Source: Phenylobacterium sp. SCN 70-31
Lineage (GTDB): Bacteria > Pseudomonadota > Alphaproteobacteria > Caulobacterales > Caulobacteraceae
Length of the DNA stretch: 64,000 bases
Direction: 5' to 3'
NCBI RefSeq assembly: GCF_001724605.1
Contig: NZ_MEEX01000004.1
Span: forward strand, 62,001 to 126,000
Part shown: piece by piece, positions 16,737-30,096 of the stretch
Layout of the letters: each line of letters opens with the position of its first letter
How positions within the stretch are numbered: position 1 is the first letter of the stretch
Made by a program: the position numbers and the translations under genes
The notes under the pieces: model-generated
Seen by the model: only the letters and a program-made list of their open reading frames with translations
Told to the model about the DNA's origin: nothing
Database searches by the model: none

Positions 16737-21170
<4,434 letters not shown>

Positions 21171-21171
<1 letters not shown>

Positions 21172-22466
21172 CAGCGGGGCTCCGCGGAAGGCGTGGATGC
21201 AAGATGGGCGAAGCGGCCGGTGAGCCGGTCGAGGGCGGCCTGGTCGGCGTGGTGCTGGCGCAAGACCGCGACCCGCCGCGCGCGCGCATCCGCCAGGGCG
21301 CGTTCGGCCTCGGTGACGTCGATGTACTGGAAGCCGCCGCGGTTGAAGCCGTCCCGCACCAGTTCGACGGTCTTGATCGCCGACGGGATCACCTCGGCCC
21401 GAATCCGCTCGGACTCGGCCGCGGACGCAGTGAGCTTGGCCCGCAGCCGAGCGACCTCGCGGGCCTGCAGCACCCGGGCGGCGGCGATATCGGCCTCGGC
21501 GGCGTTGCGCTCGGCCAGGGCGCGCTCCACGCCGGCCTTATTGGTGTCGTAGCGCTGCAGCGGGACGGTGCCGCCGACGACCAGGGCGACGTCGGAACCT
21601 TGCCCGAAGTAGCGGACACCGGCGCGTAGCGTCGGATCGGCCACCTGGCGGGCGCGCTCCAGCTCCACCCGCGCGAGGGCGGCGTCTCGGGTGGCGGCCA
21701 GCAAGGCCAGGTCAGCGGTTTCCGCAGGCGCCGCGGCGGAGGCCGTGCCCGTGCGGAAGAAGAAGGTCTCCAGGTCGAGGCTGAACTCCGGGCCGCCGCC
21801 CCAGAAGGCGGCGAGGGCGGCCCGCGCATTGCGCGCGGCGTCTCGCGCCTGGTCGCGGGCGATCTCGGCTTGAGCCGTCAGGGTCTCGGCGCGGGCGCCG
21901 GCGAATAGCGGATCGCGGGCGCTGCGCACGCGCCGGGCGATGTCGGTTTGGGAGCGGTTAGCGGCGATCAGCCGGGCCTCAGCGATCAGCAGGTCGGCCT
22001 CGGCGGCCAGCGCCTCCGCATAGGCGACCTGCACCTCCTTGATGAGATCCAGCCGTCGGACCTCCTGGCGTCGGCGCACAAGCTCGATCTCAGCCGCCGC
22101 CACGGCGGTCCGCGCGGTGCGTTTGCCTCCGCGCTCGAAGGTCTGCTGGTAGCTCACCGTGGCCTCGGTGCGGTCAAGGATCGAGTAGGCGCCCGAGCCT
22201 GCGAAGTTCTCCAGCTCCAGGCCAAGGGATGGGTTGGGCCGCAAACCCGCCTGACGGGTGGCGGCCCGCGCGGCTTCCACGCGCGCCTCCGCGGCGGCGG
22301 TGGAGGGATCAGCGGCGAGCGCGCGCGTCACCGCGTCGGTGAGCGTCAGGGACGGCGCCGGCGCCTGGGCCACGGCGGCGCTCGGCCCGAAGGCGAGCAC
22401 CAGCGCCGCCAGAAGCGGCGCGGCGAGGAGCCGCGCCAGGGCGCAACTCGGACGGAGAATGGGCAT
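21171..22466 (-). CDS. czcC: CzcC outer-membrane efflux channel (TolC family)
   Basis: Outer-membrane factor of the CBA system, 431 residues. A signal peptide ends near AVAQAP (about residue 34). The rest consists of the repeated TolC-type helices, with two similar halves: RQAGLRPNPSLGLELENFAG in the first, and a second with AERNAAEADIAAARVLQAR. Tetratricopeptide-like alanine-rich helices are as expected. The next gene upstream is the His-rich czcI-like gene, 59 bases away. Confidence 0.94.
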
Positions 22467-22525
22467 GAGGTCTCTCGAAGCACGGTGAAACGGCGCGCGT
22501 GGCGGGGCCTCGCGCGGTCAGGCGT

Positions 22526-22969
22526 TCAGATCGAGAGCAGCTTTGGAGGGCGTTCGAGCCGGGCGCTCTGCCAGGACTTGGGCGCATCGGCGAGCGGCAA
22601 GTCCAGGGCGGCGCCGGTGGCCAGGATCAGGGTCGGCACACGCTGGGCGTCGAGCGCGGCGAACTGCGAACCTTCGCCGGCATGATGGTGGCTGCGGATC
22701 CCATCGTCGGGTCCATGGTTGCCGCTAGGCTGGCCCTGGTCGTCGTCGCCGGCCGTGCGGTGGTGATCGTCATGATGATCCGCGTCATGATCATGGTCGT
22801 GATCGACCAACACGGCTCCGGCCAGCGCATTCGGAGCGTGCTCGACGCCCAGGGCATGCTGAACACGGTCGACGCTTGCCACAACGCCCTGGTGAGTCAG
22901 CACCGCCATCAACGCCAAGCAACACATGGCGAGGAAGGTTCGCAGCCGAGGCTTACGGCGGTTGAACAC
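22526..22969 (-). CDS. His-rich czcI-like protein ahead of czcC
   Basis: A 147-residue protein from the GTG at 22969 (an ATG at 22927 would give 133 residues; the frame is open to 23104 but the extra part has no coding look). It has one hydrophobic segment near the N-terminus (FLAMCCLALMAVLTHQG) and then a His/Asp-rich stretch (DHDHDHDADHHDDHHR) with a second HHH near residue 110. Genes of this kind precede czcCBA in many bacteria and are thought to act as periplasmic metal sensors or regulators (CzcI). It is the first gene of the efflux operon. The assignment rests on context and His content, not on clear similarity. Confidence 0.65.
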   Translation of the reverse strand: MFNRRKPRLRTFLAMCCLALMAVLTHQGVVASVDRVQHALGVEHAPNALAGAVLVDHDHDHDADHHDDHHRTAGDDDQGQPSGNHGPDDGIRSHHHAGEGSQFAALDAQRVPTLILATGAALDLPLADAPKSWQSARLERPPKLLSI

Positions 22970-23232
22970 TGAGGGGGCATACTCCAGAGCAGCTGAGTTG
23001 TAGTGAAGCCAGCTTTGGCCCGCAAGTACCGCCATCGAGAGCCATATCGACTTACGATCAGCCCCGGTCTGGCAGTCGAAGAGGATCGCATTAATGCGAG
23101 CCACCGCGTGAGACCGGCGGTGTTCTCATGCTGTTTCCAGTCAAACCCCAACCTAAACCCCAACCTAATGGCCGTTCTAGGTTGGGGTCAGCCCCAGAGC
23201 CATGGAAATCATATTGACTTATAAAGAGAAAA
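22970..23232. other. Non-coding junction between the czc operon and tRNA-Arg
   Basis: About 260 bases, clearly more AT-rich near 23,195-23,232. No convincing gene is seen: the open frames crossing it (22909-23163 and others) have no recognisable content. It should contain the promoter of the czc operon on the minus strand and, at its right edge, the attachment site of the element next to the tRNA 3' end. A repeat and hairpin at 23143-23188 is listed separately. Confidence 0.6.
23143..23188. repeat. Tandem 12-mer plus inverted copy near tRNA-Arg
   Basis: The 12-mer AAACCCCAACCT occurs twice in tandem (23143-23154, 23155-23166). TAGGTTGGGGT at 23178-23188 is the exact inverse of 23157-23167, giving an 11-bp stem with a 10-base loop. 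The first tandem copy could pair equally well. Located 45 bases from the tRNA 3' end, it may be an accessory recombination (arm-type) site or a terminator lacking a T-run. The repeats are plain in the sequence; the function is inferred. Confidence 0.6.
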
Positions 23233-23309
23233 TGGCGCGCCCGGAACGATTCGAACGTCCGACCCTCAGATTCGTAGTCTGATGCTCTATCCAGCTGAGC
23301 TACGGGCGC
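23233..23309 (-). tRNA. tRNA-Arg (anticodon ACG)
   Basis: Full cloverleaf on the minus strand: a 7-bp acceptor stem (GCGCCCG with CGGGCGC, perfect), D arm GCTC...GAGC, anticodon stem TCAGA/TCTGA with loop CTACGAA (anticodon ACG at 23273-23275), T arm with TTCGAAT loop, discriminator G and encoded CCA at 23233-23235. It reads CGU-family codons. Its 3' end faces the conjugative element, and 3' ends of tRNA genes are common integration sites for tyrosine integrases. Confidence 0.97.
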
Positions 23310-23402
23310 GCATTGCCTCTCGGCGAGGGCGCGGAACCTAGTCGCGGGCGGGACGGAGCGCAAGACCCCGTCCCGAGGATTTTTCCCGCAACCGGCGCCG
23401 GC

Positions 23403-24686
23403 TCAGCGCGGGAAGGGCAGGCCGCCGCCCAGGATGCCGCCGCGCAGGATGTCGGCGGCGCTGGGCGCCTTGGGCGGCTGTTGCGGACGACCGGGCTGCT
23501 GGGCCGGCGCGGAGCCCGCGCGACGGCCGCCGCCGCCCATCTGGGGCATTTCCTGGCCGAGCAGGCCGCCGGTAGCCGAACGGTACCGGACCTTGACCTG
23601 CCATTGCTGGTTCCAGGTGACCTTGGGGTCAGAGGGCCGGGGCGGATAGACGAAGTTCGCCTCGCCGCCGTAGGCCACGAGCTGGAGCACGGCGGAGGGC
23701 GCGGCGTCGATCACCTCCTTGGGCACCGCGCAGGTGCGCTGGGCCGGACCCATCAGCGCCTTGTTGGCCACCAGCCGGGTGATGTCGCCCTGGGCCAGGA
23801 AATCGGGATTGGCGAAGGCTGCGGCCTGGGTCTCGGACGACGTCCACATCACCACGGTCTCGTCGTCGCCGCCGCCCCCGATGGCCGAGGCGTAGTAGGC
23901 CTGGGCGTTGGGCACCAGGTTCCAGCCCAGGTTCACCCAGCCGCCCGGCGCGCGGGCGTTCGTGGCGAGGTTGAGCGGCGCCAGGAAATCCTGGTCCTCT
24001 TCCAGCGTGAAGTTGATCTCGGGGCTGTAGTTGCCGCGGATCGTGTGGGCGCCCACCAGCGAGCCGTTCGCCGGCACGAGATCGCGGGTCTTCTCGTTGG
24101 GCCATTCGCCGTAGCTGCGATTGCGGCGTACGGACGGCGGCTGCATCGGGCGGTAGTCGATTCCCCGGAACAGGTTGGCCGGGTTCTGCTGGCCCGAGGC
24201 CATGCGGGCGAAGTCGATGACGTAGGGCTGCCCCGGCCGGGCGCGCTCGCCGCACCCCCAGAAGATCAGCATCCGGCCGCGAGGCTTGCGGTATTCATCG
24301 GGGATGTCGTTCCCCGGCCCCTCTTCGTGGACGACCTGGGTGGGGCGAGGCGAAAGCAGCGGCAGGCGCTGTCCGGCCTGGAGGCCCGCAGGCGGCAGGT
24401 GGTCGGCGGCCGGGGCGGCGTTGGTCTGGCTGGAGCCGAGCTGGAGCTGGAGCGACTTGGACGCGCCGCCGCCGCCCATCATCGCCCGCATCATGGCGCC
24501 CATGTCGGGCTGGCCGCCCGCGCCCATGCCGGGCATGCCGAAGCCCGTCTGGGTCTGGGCGCTCATCCAGTAGACCGCAACCGGCCCGGTGACCTTCTGC
24601 TGCTGCTGGGCGGTGGCGCCCACGGTGATGGCGGACGCGGCGGCGGCGACACCGGCGGCCAGCGCGGCCTTGCGACCCGGACGCAT
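23403..24686 (-). CDS. Secreted protein of unknown function
   Basis: A 427-residue exported protein with a signal peptide (about residues 1-26, ending ATAQ). After it comes a Met/Gly-rich patch (MPGMGAGG, MMRAMMGGGG), then a body with RGRMLIFWGCGE, YSPEINFTLEEDQDFLAPLN and AYYASAIGGGGDDETVVMWTS, and a Gly/Pro/Gln-rich end. I do not recognise the family, though the sequence looks like a conserved envelope protein of Caulobacterales and relatives. It is a single gene between tRNA-Arg and the P1 peptidase gene. Two conserved-looking cysteines (FWGCGE and RTCAVP) could form a disulfide. Confidence 0.75.
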   Translation of the reverse strand: MRPGRKAALAAGVAAAASAITVGATAQQQQKVTGPVAVYWMSAQTQTGFGMPGMGAGGQPDMGAMMRAMMGGGGASKSLQLQLGSSQTNAAPAADHLPPAGLQAGQRLPLLSPRPTQVVHEEGPGNDIPDEYRKPRGRMLIFWGCGERARPGQPYVIDFARMASGQQNPANLFRGIDYRPMQPPSVRRNRSYGEWPNEKTRDLVPANGSLVGAHTIRGNYSPEINFTLEEDQDFLAPLNLATNARAPGGWVNLGWNLVPNAQAYYASAIGGGGDDETVVMWTSSETQAAAFANPDFLAQGDITRLVANKALMGPAQRTCAVPKEVIDAAPSAVLQLVAYGGEANFVYPPRPSDPKVTWNQQWQVKVRYRSATGGLLGQEMPQMGGGGRRAGSAPAQQPGRPQQPPKAPSAADILRGGILGGGLPFPR

Positions 24687-24735
24687 GCTAAATCTCCTGA
24701 ACGAACCCTATTCGGCGAATCTACCAGCGGCCTCG

Positions 24736-25758
24736 TCACGCCGGAAGATGCCGCCAGCAGGAGACATACGCGTCGGGCCAGGGATCGGCTTCAAAGACGC
24801 CGCGCGCGACGGCGCGGGCCAGGGTGTCGGCCGCCAGGGCGCCCAGCCGCGCCAGGGTGTAGTCGGCCGGATCGGCCAGGGGCCGGCGGCCGGTGGAGAG
24901 CGCGAAGACCACGTCGCCGTCGAACGGCGCATGCACCGGCCGGATCGCGCGAGCGAACCCGTCCTGGGCCATCACCGCCAGCCGCTTCGCCTGGGCCGGG
25001 GTGAGCACGGCGTCGACGGCCACGCAGGCTATGGTGGTGTTGCGCGCATCCGCCGGGCGCTTGGCCAAACCCCACTCGTCGGGTCCGGCGCGCAGGCCCG
25101 CGGAGCCCAGGCCGCCGAACTCGGCTTCCAGCTCGTAGGGCGCGGCCCAGAACGTGCGGTCGCCCGGCGCCGTCACCGAACCCCAGCTGTTCACGGCCAC
25201 GATCGCGCCCACGACGTAGCCGTCGCCGGTCACGGCCGAGGCCGAACCCAGCCCGCCCTTCAGACTTCCCGCCATGGCGCCATAGCCGGCCCCCGCCGTG
25301 CCCAGGGCGAAGTCGGGCCCTGCCGCGGCGGCCGCGGCGCGGCCGAGGGCGCGATAGGGCGGGTCCTCGCCCCAGTCCTTGTCGCCGCCGTTGGCCATAT
25401 CGAACAGGATTGCGCCGGGCACGACCGGAGATTTCGGCACGCCCGGGATCAGGCCGTAGCCCCGCCCGCGCGCGCCCAGCCAGGCCACCACGCCGTCGGC
25501 GGCCGCCAGGCCGTAGACCGAGCCGCCCGACAGCACCACCGCGTCCACCGCCTCCACCAGGTTCTCAGGCGCAAGAGCGTCGGTCTCGCGCGTGCCGGGC
25601 GCCCCGCCGCGCACGTCGGCGGCGCACACGGCGCGATCGTCGGGCAGGATCACGGTGACGCCGCTGCGGGCGCCGATGTCCTCGGCCTGCCCAACGCTTA
25701 GGCCGGGGACGTCGGTGATCAGGTTCCTGGGGCCTGGACCGGGGCGGATTCCATCCAT
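24736..25758 (-). CDS. P1 family (DmpA/NylC-type) Ntn-hydrolase
   Basis: A 340-residue self-processing N-terminal-nucleophile hydrolase of peptidase family S58/P1. Conserved stretches are LSGGSVYGLAAADGVVAWLG, GTAGAGYGAMAGSLKGGLG and VGAIVAVNSWGS. Near residues 238-250 is ARNTTIACVAVDA, so cleavage is predicted between Asn240 and Thr241, with Thr241 as nucleophile; this Asn-Thr junction is like NylC rather than the Gly-Ser junction of DmpA. The C-terminal part IRPVHAPFDGDVVFALSTG is also typical. There is no signal peptide, so it is cytoplasmic. The natural substrate (N-terminal D- or beta-amino acid peptides, or amides) is unknown. It lies 91 bases from, and divergent to, the ggt gene. Confidence 0.9.
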   Translation of the reverse strand: MDGIRPGPGPRNLITDVPGLSVGQAEDIGARSGVTVILPDDRAVCAADVRGGAPGTRETDALAPENLVEAVDAVVLSGGSVYGLAAADGVVAWLGARGRGYGLIPGVPKSPVVPGAILFDMANGGDKDWGEDPPYRALGRAAAAAAGPDFALGTAGAGYGAMAGSLKGGLGSASAVTGDGYVVGAIVAVNSWGSVTAPGDRTFWAAPYELEAEFGGLGSAGLRAGPDEWGLAKRPADARNTTIACVAVDAVLTPAQAKRLAVMAQDGFARAIRPVHAPFDGDVVFALSTGRRPLADPADYTLARLGALAADTLARAVARGVFEADPWPDAYVSCWRHLPA

Positions 25759-25849
25759 AGGCAGGACGTCGCACAGCCATGCGTTTGTTGTCCATGCGCG
25801 CCGACCGCTATGCTGACCCCGTCATCGCCCAACCGGAGTCCCTCCGCCC

Positions 25850-27562
25850 GTGAAGCGCCTGTTTCCGTTCACCGCCCTCGCCGCCGCGGCGTTCCTGTCG
25901 GCCTGCGCCACGCCGCAGCCGGCGGCCTCGGGCGATGGGGCCCCGACGACCGCAGGTCAGGCGATGGTGTCGGCCGCCAATCCACTCGCCGTGGAGGCCG
26001 GGCTCAAGGTGCTGCGGGCCGGCGGGACGGCGGTCGACGCCGCGGTGGCGGTGCAGGCCGTCCTGGGCCTGGTGGAGCCGCAGAGCTCGGGCCTGGGCGG
26101 CGGCGCGTTCCTCACCTACTACGACGCGGAGACGAAGGCCGTCAGCGCCTACAACGGCCGCGAGACGGCGCCGGCCGACGCCACGCCCGAACTGTTCTAC
26201 GGCGCCGACGGCAAGCCCCTGGGCCGCGCCGACGCCATGCTGTCGGGCCGCTCCACCGGCGTGCCCGGCGCGGTCGCCATGCTGCACCTGGCGCATGCGG
26301 ACCACGGCCGGTTGCCCTGGAAGGACCTGTTCGGCGAGGCCGAGCGGCTGGCCGACGAGGGCTTTCCCGCCCCCCGCCGCATGGCCGCCGCCGCGTCCAG
26401 CCGTGCGCCCCAGGCCGCCGCGCCCGACGCGGTCGCCTATTTCACCAAGCCCGACGGCGCGAAGATCCAGCCCGGCGACACGGTGCGCAACCCGGCCTAT
26501 GCCGGGACCGTCCGCGCCATCGCCGCCCAGGGGCCGAAGGCGCTGCTGGACGGTCCCATCGCCGCGGCCATCGTCGCCAAGGTGCGCGAGGGCCCCAACC
26601 CGGGCACGCTCAGCCTCGCCGACCTCGCAGCCTACAAAGCCAAGTCCGGCCCGGCCCTGTGCCGACCCTATCGCGTCTATGTCGTGTGCACGCCGCCGGC
26701 GCCCTCTGGCGGCCCCGCGGTGCTGGAGGGCCTGGGCCTGCTGGAGCGCACCGAGATCGCGAAGCATCCCGACACCGCCGAGGGCTGGTACCTGTTCAGC
26801 CAGGCCAGCCGGCTGATGTACGCCGACCGCGACCGCTACATCGCCGACCCCGACTTCGTGACCGTCCCGGTCGAAGGCCTCCTGGACCCGGCCTACCTGG
26901 ACGCGCGGGCGAAGCTGATCGGACCGACGGCCGCAGCCAGCGTCACGTTCGGCCAGCCCAAGGGCGCGCCGGCCTATGCGCAGGATCGGACACGGGAGGT
27001 TTCCGGCACGACCCATTTCTCGATCGTCGATCGCTGGGGCAACGCGGTCTCGATGACCACCACGGTCGAGAGCACCTTCGGCTCGGGCCGGATGGTGGGC
27101 GGCTTCTTCCTCAACAACCAGCTCACCGACTTCTCGTTCTCGCCCACCGACCGCGACGGCGCGCCCGCGGCCAACGCCGTGGGGCCGGGCAAGCGACCAC
27201 GGTCTTCGATGGCGCCGGCCATCGTGCTGGACCGTGACGGACGGTTCGTGGCGGCGGTCGGTTCGCCCGGCGGCCCGTCGATCCTGGCCTACAACCTGAA
27301 GGCCCTGGTCGGGGTGCTGGACTGGAAGATGCCGATGCAGCAGGCGATCGACCTGCCCAATCTGATCGCCGGCGGCAGCCTCTACGCCGCCGAGGTCGAG
27401 AAGTTCTCGCCCGAAATCCGGGCGGGGCTGCAAGCCCGGGGCGTGAAGCTCAGCCCCGGCTTCGGCGCCGAGGGTTCTGGCCTGCACGGAATCGAGGTCA
27501 CGCCGGAAGGCCTGCGGGGCGGCGCCGACCCCCGCCGCGAGGGGGTGGCGCGGGCGCCCTGA
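25850..27562 (+). CDS. ggt: Gamma-glutamyltransferase
   Basis: Secreted gamma-glutamyltransferase of 570 residues that hydrolyses or transfers the gamma-glutamyl group of glutathione. GTG start with GGAG upstream; the signal carries a lipobox-like LSAC at residues 16-19, so it may be a lipoprotein. Large-subunit motifs are RAGGTAVDAAVAVQ and SSGLGGGAFLTYYD. The catalytic Thr of the small subunit is Thr387 in SGTTHFSIVD, followed by the GNAVSMTTTVESTFGS oxyanion region and RPRSSMAPAIV. All features of an active, autoprocessed enzyme are present. It stands alone, divergent from the P1 peptidase. Confidence 0.95.
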   Translation: MKRLFPFTALAAAAFLSACATPQPAASGDGAPTTAGQAMVSAANPLAVEAGLKVLRAGGTAVDAAVAVQAVLGLVEPQSSGLGGGAFLTYYDAETKAVSAYNGRETAPADATPELFYGADGKPLGRADAMLSGRSTGVPGAVAMLHLAHADHGRLPWKDLFGEAERLADEGFPAPRRMAAAASSRAPQAAAPDAVAYFTKPDGAKIQPGDTVRNPAYAGTVRAIAAQGPKALLDGPIAAAIVAKVREGPNPGTLSLADLAAYKAKSGPALCRPYRVYVVCTPPAPSGGPAVLEGLGLLERTEIAKHPDTAEGWYLFSQASRLMYADRDRYIADPDFVTVPVEGLLDPAYLDARAKLIGPTAAASVTFGQPKGAPAYAQDRTREVSGTTHFSIVDRWGNAVSMTTTVESTFGSGRMVGGFFLNNQLTDFSFSPTDRDGAPAANAVGPGKRPRSSMAPAIVLDRDGRFVAAVGSPGGPSILAYNLKALVGVLDWKMPMQQAIDLPNLIAGGSLYAAEVEKFSPEIRAGLQARGVKLSPGFGAEGSGLHGIEVTPEGLRGGADPRREGVARAP

Positions 27563-27713
27563 CGCCACCCTCGCGTCGACCGGGCGCCGACGGGGCGCCG
27601 GCGGAAACGTCGTGCGGACGCGCTGGGGGCCTTCACCATGTGCGCCCCGGACAAACTTTCGGACCAATCACCGGGTTCTGGCGTTTGCAGGCTGCACAGT
27701 CCGGAGACGCCCC

Positions 27714-28514
27714 ATGAAACTGGCCCCCATCCTCGCCTTCTTCGCCCTGGCCGCCTCGACCGCGGCGGCCCAGCCCGGCGTCGGGCGCGTGGCCCCTGCG
27801 ATCACGCCCGAGACGCCCGTGGTGAACATCACCGCCGAAGGGCGCTCGGACCGGGTCCCCGACGTGGCGATGTTCAACGCCGGAGTCGTCGCGCAGGGCC
27901 GGAGCGCGGGCGAAGCCATGAGCGCCAACACCGCGCGCATGAACGCCGTGCTCGCCGCCATCCGGGGCGCGGGCGTCGAGCGACGCGACATCCAGACCTC
28001 GACCCTCAGTCTCCAGCCCCAGTATCACTATCCCCAACCCGTACCCGCGGCTCGCCCGAACAGCGGGGCGGCGGGAGACGGCGCCGCCCAGCCCCAGGCT
28101 CCGAGGATCATCGGCTACGAAGCGCGCAACACCGTGAGCGTGAGGCTGCGGAACGTGGCCGAGATGGGCAAGCTGATCGACGCGCTGGTGGCCGCCGGCG
28201 CCAACCAGGTGGATGGCCCCTACTTCAGCGTCGAGCAATCGGACGCGGCGGCCGACGAGGCGCGCGCCGACGCCCTGCGCAAGGCCCGGGCGCGCGCCGA
28301 GCTGTACGCCCGCGAAGCCGGCTTCCGCACCGTGCGGCTTCTGACCATCAGCGAAGGCGGCGGGTATTATCCGATGACCCGCGACGTCAGTGCGATCACC
28401 GTGACGGCCCAGGGCTTCGGCGGTGCGATGGCGCCGCCGCCGCCGCCGATGGTGCAGCCGGGTCAGGTCGCCGTGGGCGTCACGCTCTCGGTTCAATTCG
28501 CGCTGGAACGCTGA
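27714..28514 (+). CDS. SIMPL domain (DUF541) periplasmic protein
   Basis: A 266-residue exported protein with a signal peptide ending near AAAQP (about residue 18) and one SIMPL/DUF541 domain: VVNITAEGRSDRVPDVAMF at the N-terminus, ARMNAVLAAIRGAGVERRDIQTS in the middle, and ARAELYAREAGFRTVRLLTISEG towards the end. The family includes BP26/OMP28 and similar periplasmic proteins, often linked to oxidative or envelope stress, without a proven reaction. Start ATG at 27714. It stands alone between ggt and the sensor kinase, the latter being convergent. Confidence 0.92.
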   Translation: MKLAPILAFFALAASTAAAQPGVGRVAPAITPETPVVNITAEGRSDRVPDVAMFNAGVVAQGRSAGEAMSANTARMNAVLAAIRGAGVERRDIQTSTLSLQPQYHYPQPVPAARPNSGAAGDGAAQPQAPRIIGYEARNTVSVRLRNVAEMGKLIDALVAAGANQVDGPYFSVEQSDAAADEARADALRKARARAELYAREAGFRTVRLLTISEGGGYYPMTRDVSAITVTAQGFGGAMAPPPPPMVQPGQVAVGVTLSVQFALER

Positions 28515-28563
28515 ACGGCGAATCCCGAGGGACGCGACGGCGGAACGACGGCCCGTGAGGCCG

Positions 28564-30036
28564 TCAGGCCGGATTCGTCGCGCGTCGCGCGCGGCCCCGC
28601 GGCTTGGGGGCGTCGGGGAGGCGAAGTTCGAAGACCGTGCCCTCGGCGCCCGTCACCGACAGGGTGAGGTCGCCGCCGTGGCCCTGGGCCAGTTCGCGCG
28701 CGATGGCCAGGCCCAGGCCGGTGGAGTCCGGGCGCCCGGACCCGGCGAAGGGCTGGAAAAGGCGCTCGCGGATGCGTTCGGGCACGCCGGGTCCGTCGTC
28801 CGAGATGCGGATGAGACTGGCGCCGCCCACCGTCTCCAGCGACACCTCGACGCGGCCGGGGCCCGTCCGCCCCGTCTGATGCTCGATGGCCTGGCGCGCG
28901 TTCCGCAGCAGATTGACCAGTATGCGGTGGAGCTGGTCCGGATCGGCCGTCACCTGATCGCCGGCCGCCACCTTGCTCGCCAGCTTCGCGGGCGAATCCG
29001 GCAGCCGCGCCTCGGCTGCGGCCTCGCGCAGCGCCTCGGCCAGGTCCACGGTCTGTGGCTCGGGCGCGGCTTCCTGGGTCTTGCCGTAGACGAGGACGTC
29101 CGAGGCCAGCTTCACGGCGCGGTCCAGCGCCCTCTCCAGGCGCGGCAGGGCCTGGCTGACCGTCGGGTCCTTGGAGGCGGCCAGCCGCTCGGAGGCGAGC
29201 TGGGCGCTGGTCAGCATGTTCTTCAGGTCGTGATTGATCTTGGCCACCGCCTCGCCCAGCGCCGCCAGACGGGCGCGGGAGTTGAGCGCCGTGCGCAGGT
29301 CGGCCTGCATCCGATCCAGTTCGGCCTCGGCGCGGCCGATCTCGTCGCGGCGGCCGGAAAGCTGGATCTGGGCGGCCGGGTCTTCGGGGTCGGCGCGGAA
29401 CCGCTCCATCGCGAAGGTGATCCGCTGCATCGGCCGCACCAGGAAGAGGTTGAGGGCGAAGTAGACGATGACCCCGGCCAGGGCCGCCACCCCCGCCACG
29501 ATGGCCACCAGCCGCCAGAGGTAGCTGGCCAGGGCGCGGCGCAGTTCGGTGTCGGTGGCGACGAACTCGATGAAATCGGCCTTGCGGAACCGGGGCTCGG
29601 CCACAACCCGCATGCGGTTGCCGGGTCCCAGCAGGGTCTGGAACGGGGCGAACATCGCCAGCCCGGCCGCCTGGGGCCGCAGATCCACGAGATAGGGCGC
29701 GCGCTCGGGCCGCGCACCGGCGAACACCAGCGAACGGACGCCGTCCACCGAGACGGCCACGATCTCGACGCCCGCGCCTTCGAGGAGCTGGGTCTTGAGC
29801 TGCTCCGAGACCACCCGGTCGGGCGCCACCTCGGGGGCGAGGGAGGCCAGTTCCGCCGCGCGCACCCGGTCCAGCAGCCATTGCCGTTCGTAGGCCGCCA
29901 TGGCGGGCGGAATCGCGAGCGCTCCGCCCAGGGCCGCGAACACCACGGTCAGGACCAGCAGGCGCGCGGAGAGGCCGCCGGGCCAGAAGAGGCGGCGCCG
30001 GATCGGCTGTGGCGCTTCGGTCTGTGCGTCCGCCAT
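28564..30036 (-). CDS. HAMP-containing sensor histidine kinase
   Basis: Inner-membrane sensor kinase of 490 residues. One membrane helix lies at about residues 25-48 and a second at about 178-203, with a periplasmic sensory domain of about 130 residues between them and a HAMP domain behind. The phosphorylated His lies in KINHDLKNMLTSAQL. The ATPase part has the N box NLLRNARQAIE, G1 DDGPGVPERI and G2 STGLGLAIARELAQGHGGDL. No response regulator is adjacent, so it is an orphan kinase; its signal is unknown. Start ATG at 30036 chosen over an upstream ATG at 30072 without a clear ribosome site. Confidence 0.92.
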   Translation of the reverse strand: MADAQTEAPQPIRRRLFWPGGLSARLLVLTVVFAALGGALAIPPAMAAYERQWLLDRVRAAELASLAPEVAPDRVVSEQLKTQLLEGAGVEIVAVSVDGVRSLVFAGARPERAPYLVDLRPQAAGLAMFAPFQTLLGPGNRMRVVAEPRFRKADFIEFVATDTELRRALASYLWRLVAIVAGVAALAGVIVYFALNLFLVRPMQRITFAMERFRADPEDPAAQIQLSGRRDEIGRAEAELDRMQADLRTALNSRARLAALGEAVAKINHDLKNMLTSAQLASERLAASKDPTVSQALPRLERALDRAVKLASDVLVYGKTQEAAPEPQTVDLAEALREAAAEARLPDSPAKLASKVAAGDQVTADPDQLHRILVNLLRNARQAIEHQTGRTGPGRVEVSLETVGGASLIRISDDGPGVPERIRERLFQPFAGSGRPDSTGLGLAIARELAQGHGGDLTLSVTGAEGTVFELRLPDAPKPRGRARRATNPA

Positions 30037-30096
30037 CGGTTCCCGATTACCGTCCCAGGCCCGGCGCGGCAACGACAGGAGCCTGAAAGGCCGAGG

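Noticed and set aside
22909..23163. 84-residue frame overlapping the czcI-like gene and the repeat
   Set aside because: Overlaps in another frame, includes the repeat region and has no recognisable motif.
23143..23188. CRISPR-like repeat
   Set aside because: Only two 12-base tandem units and one inverted copy, with no spacers; not a CRISPR array.
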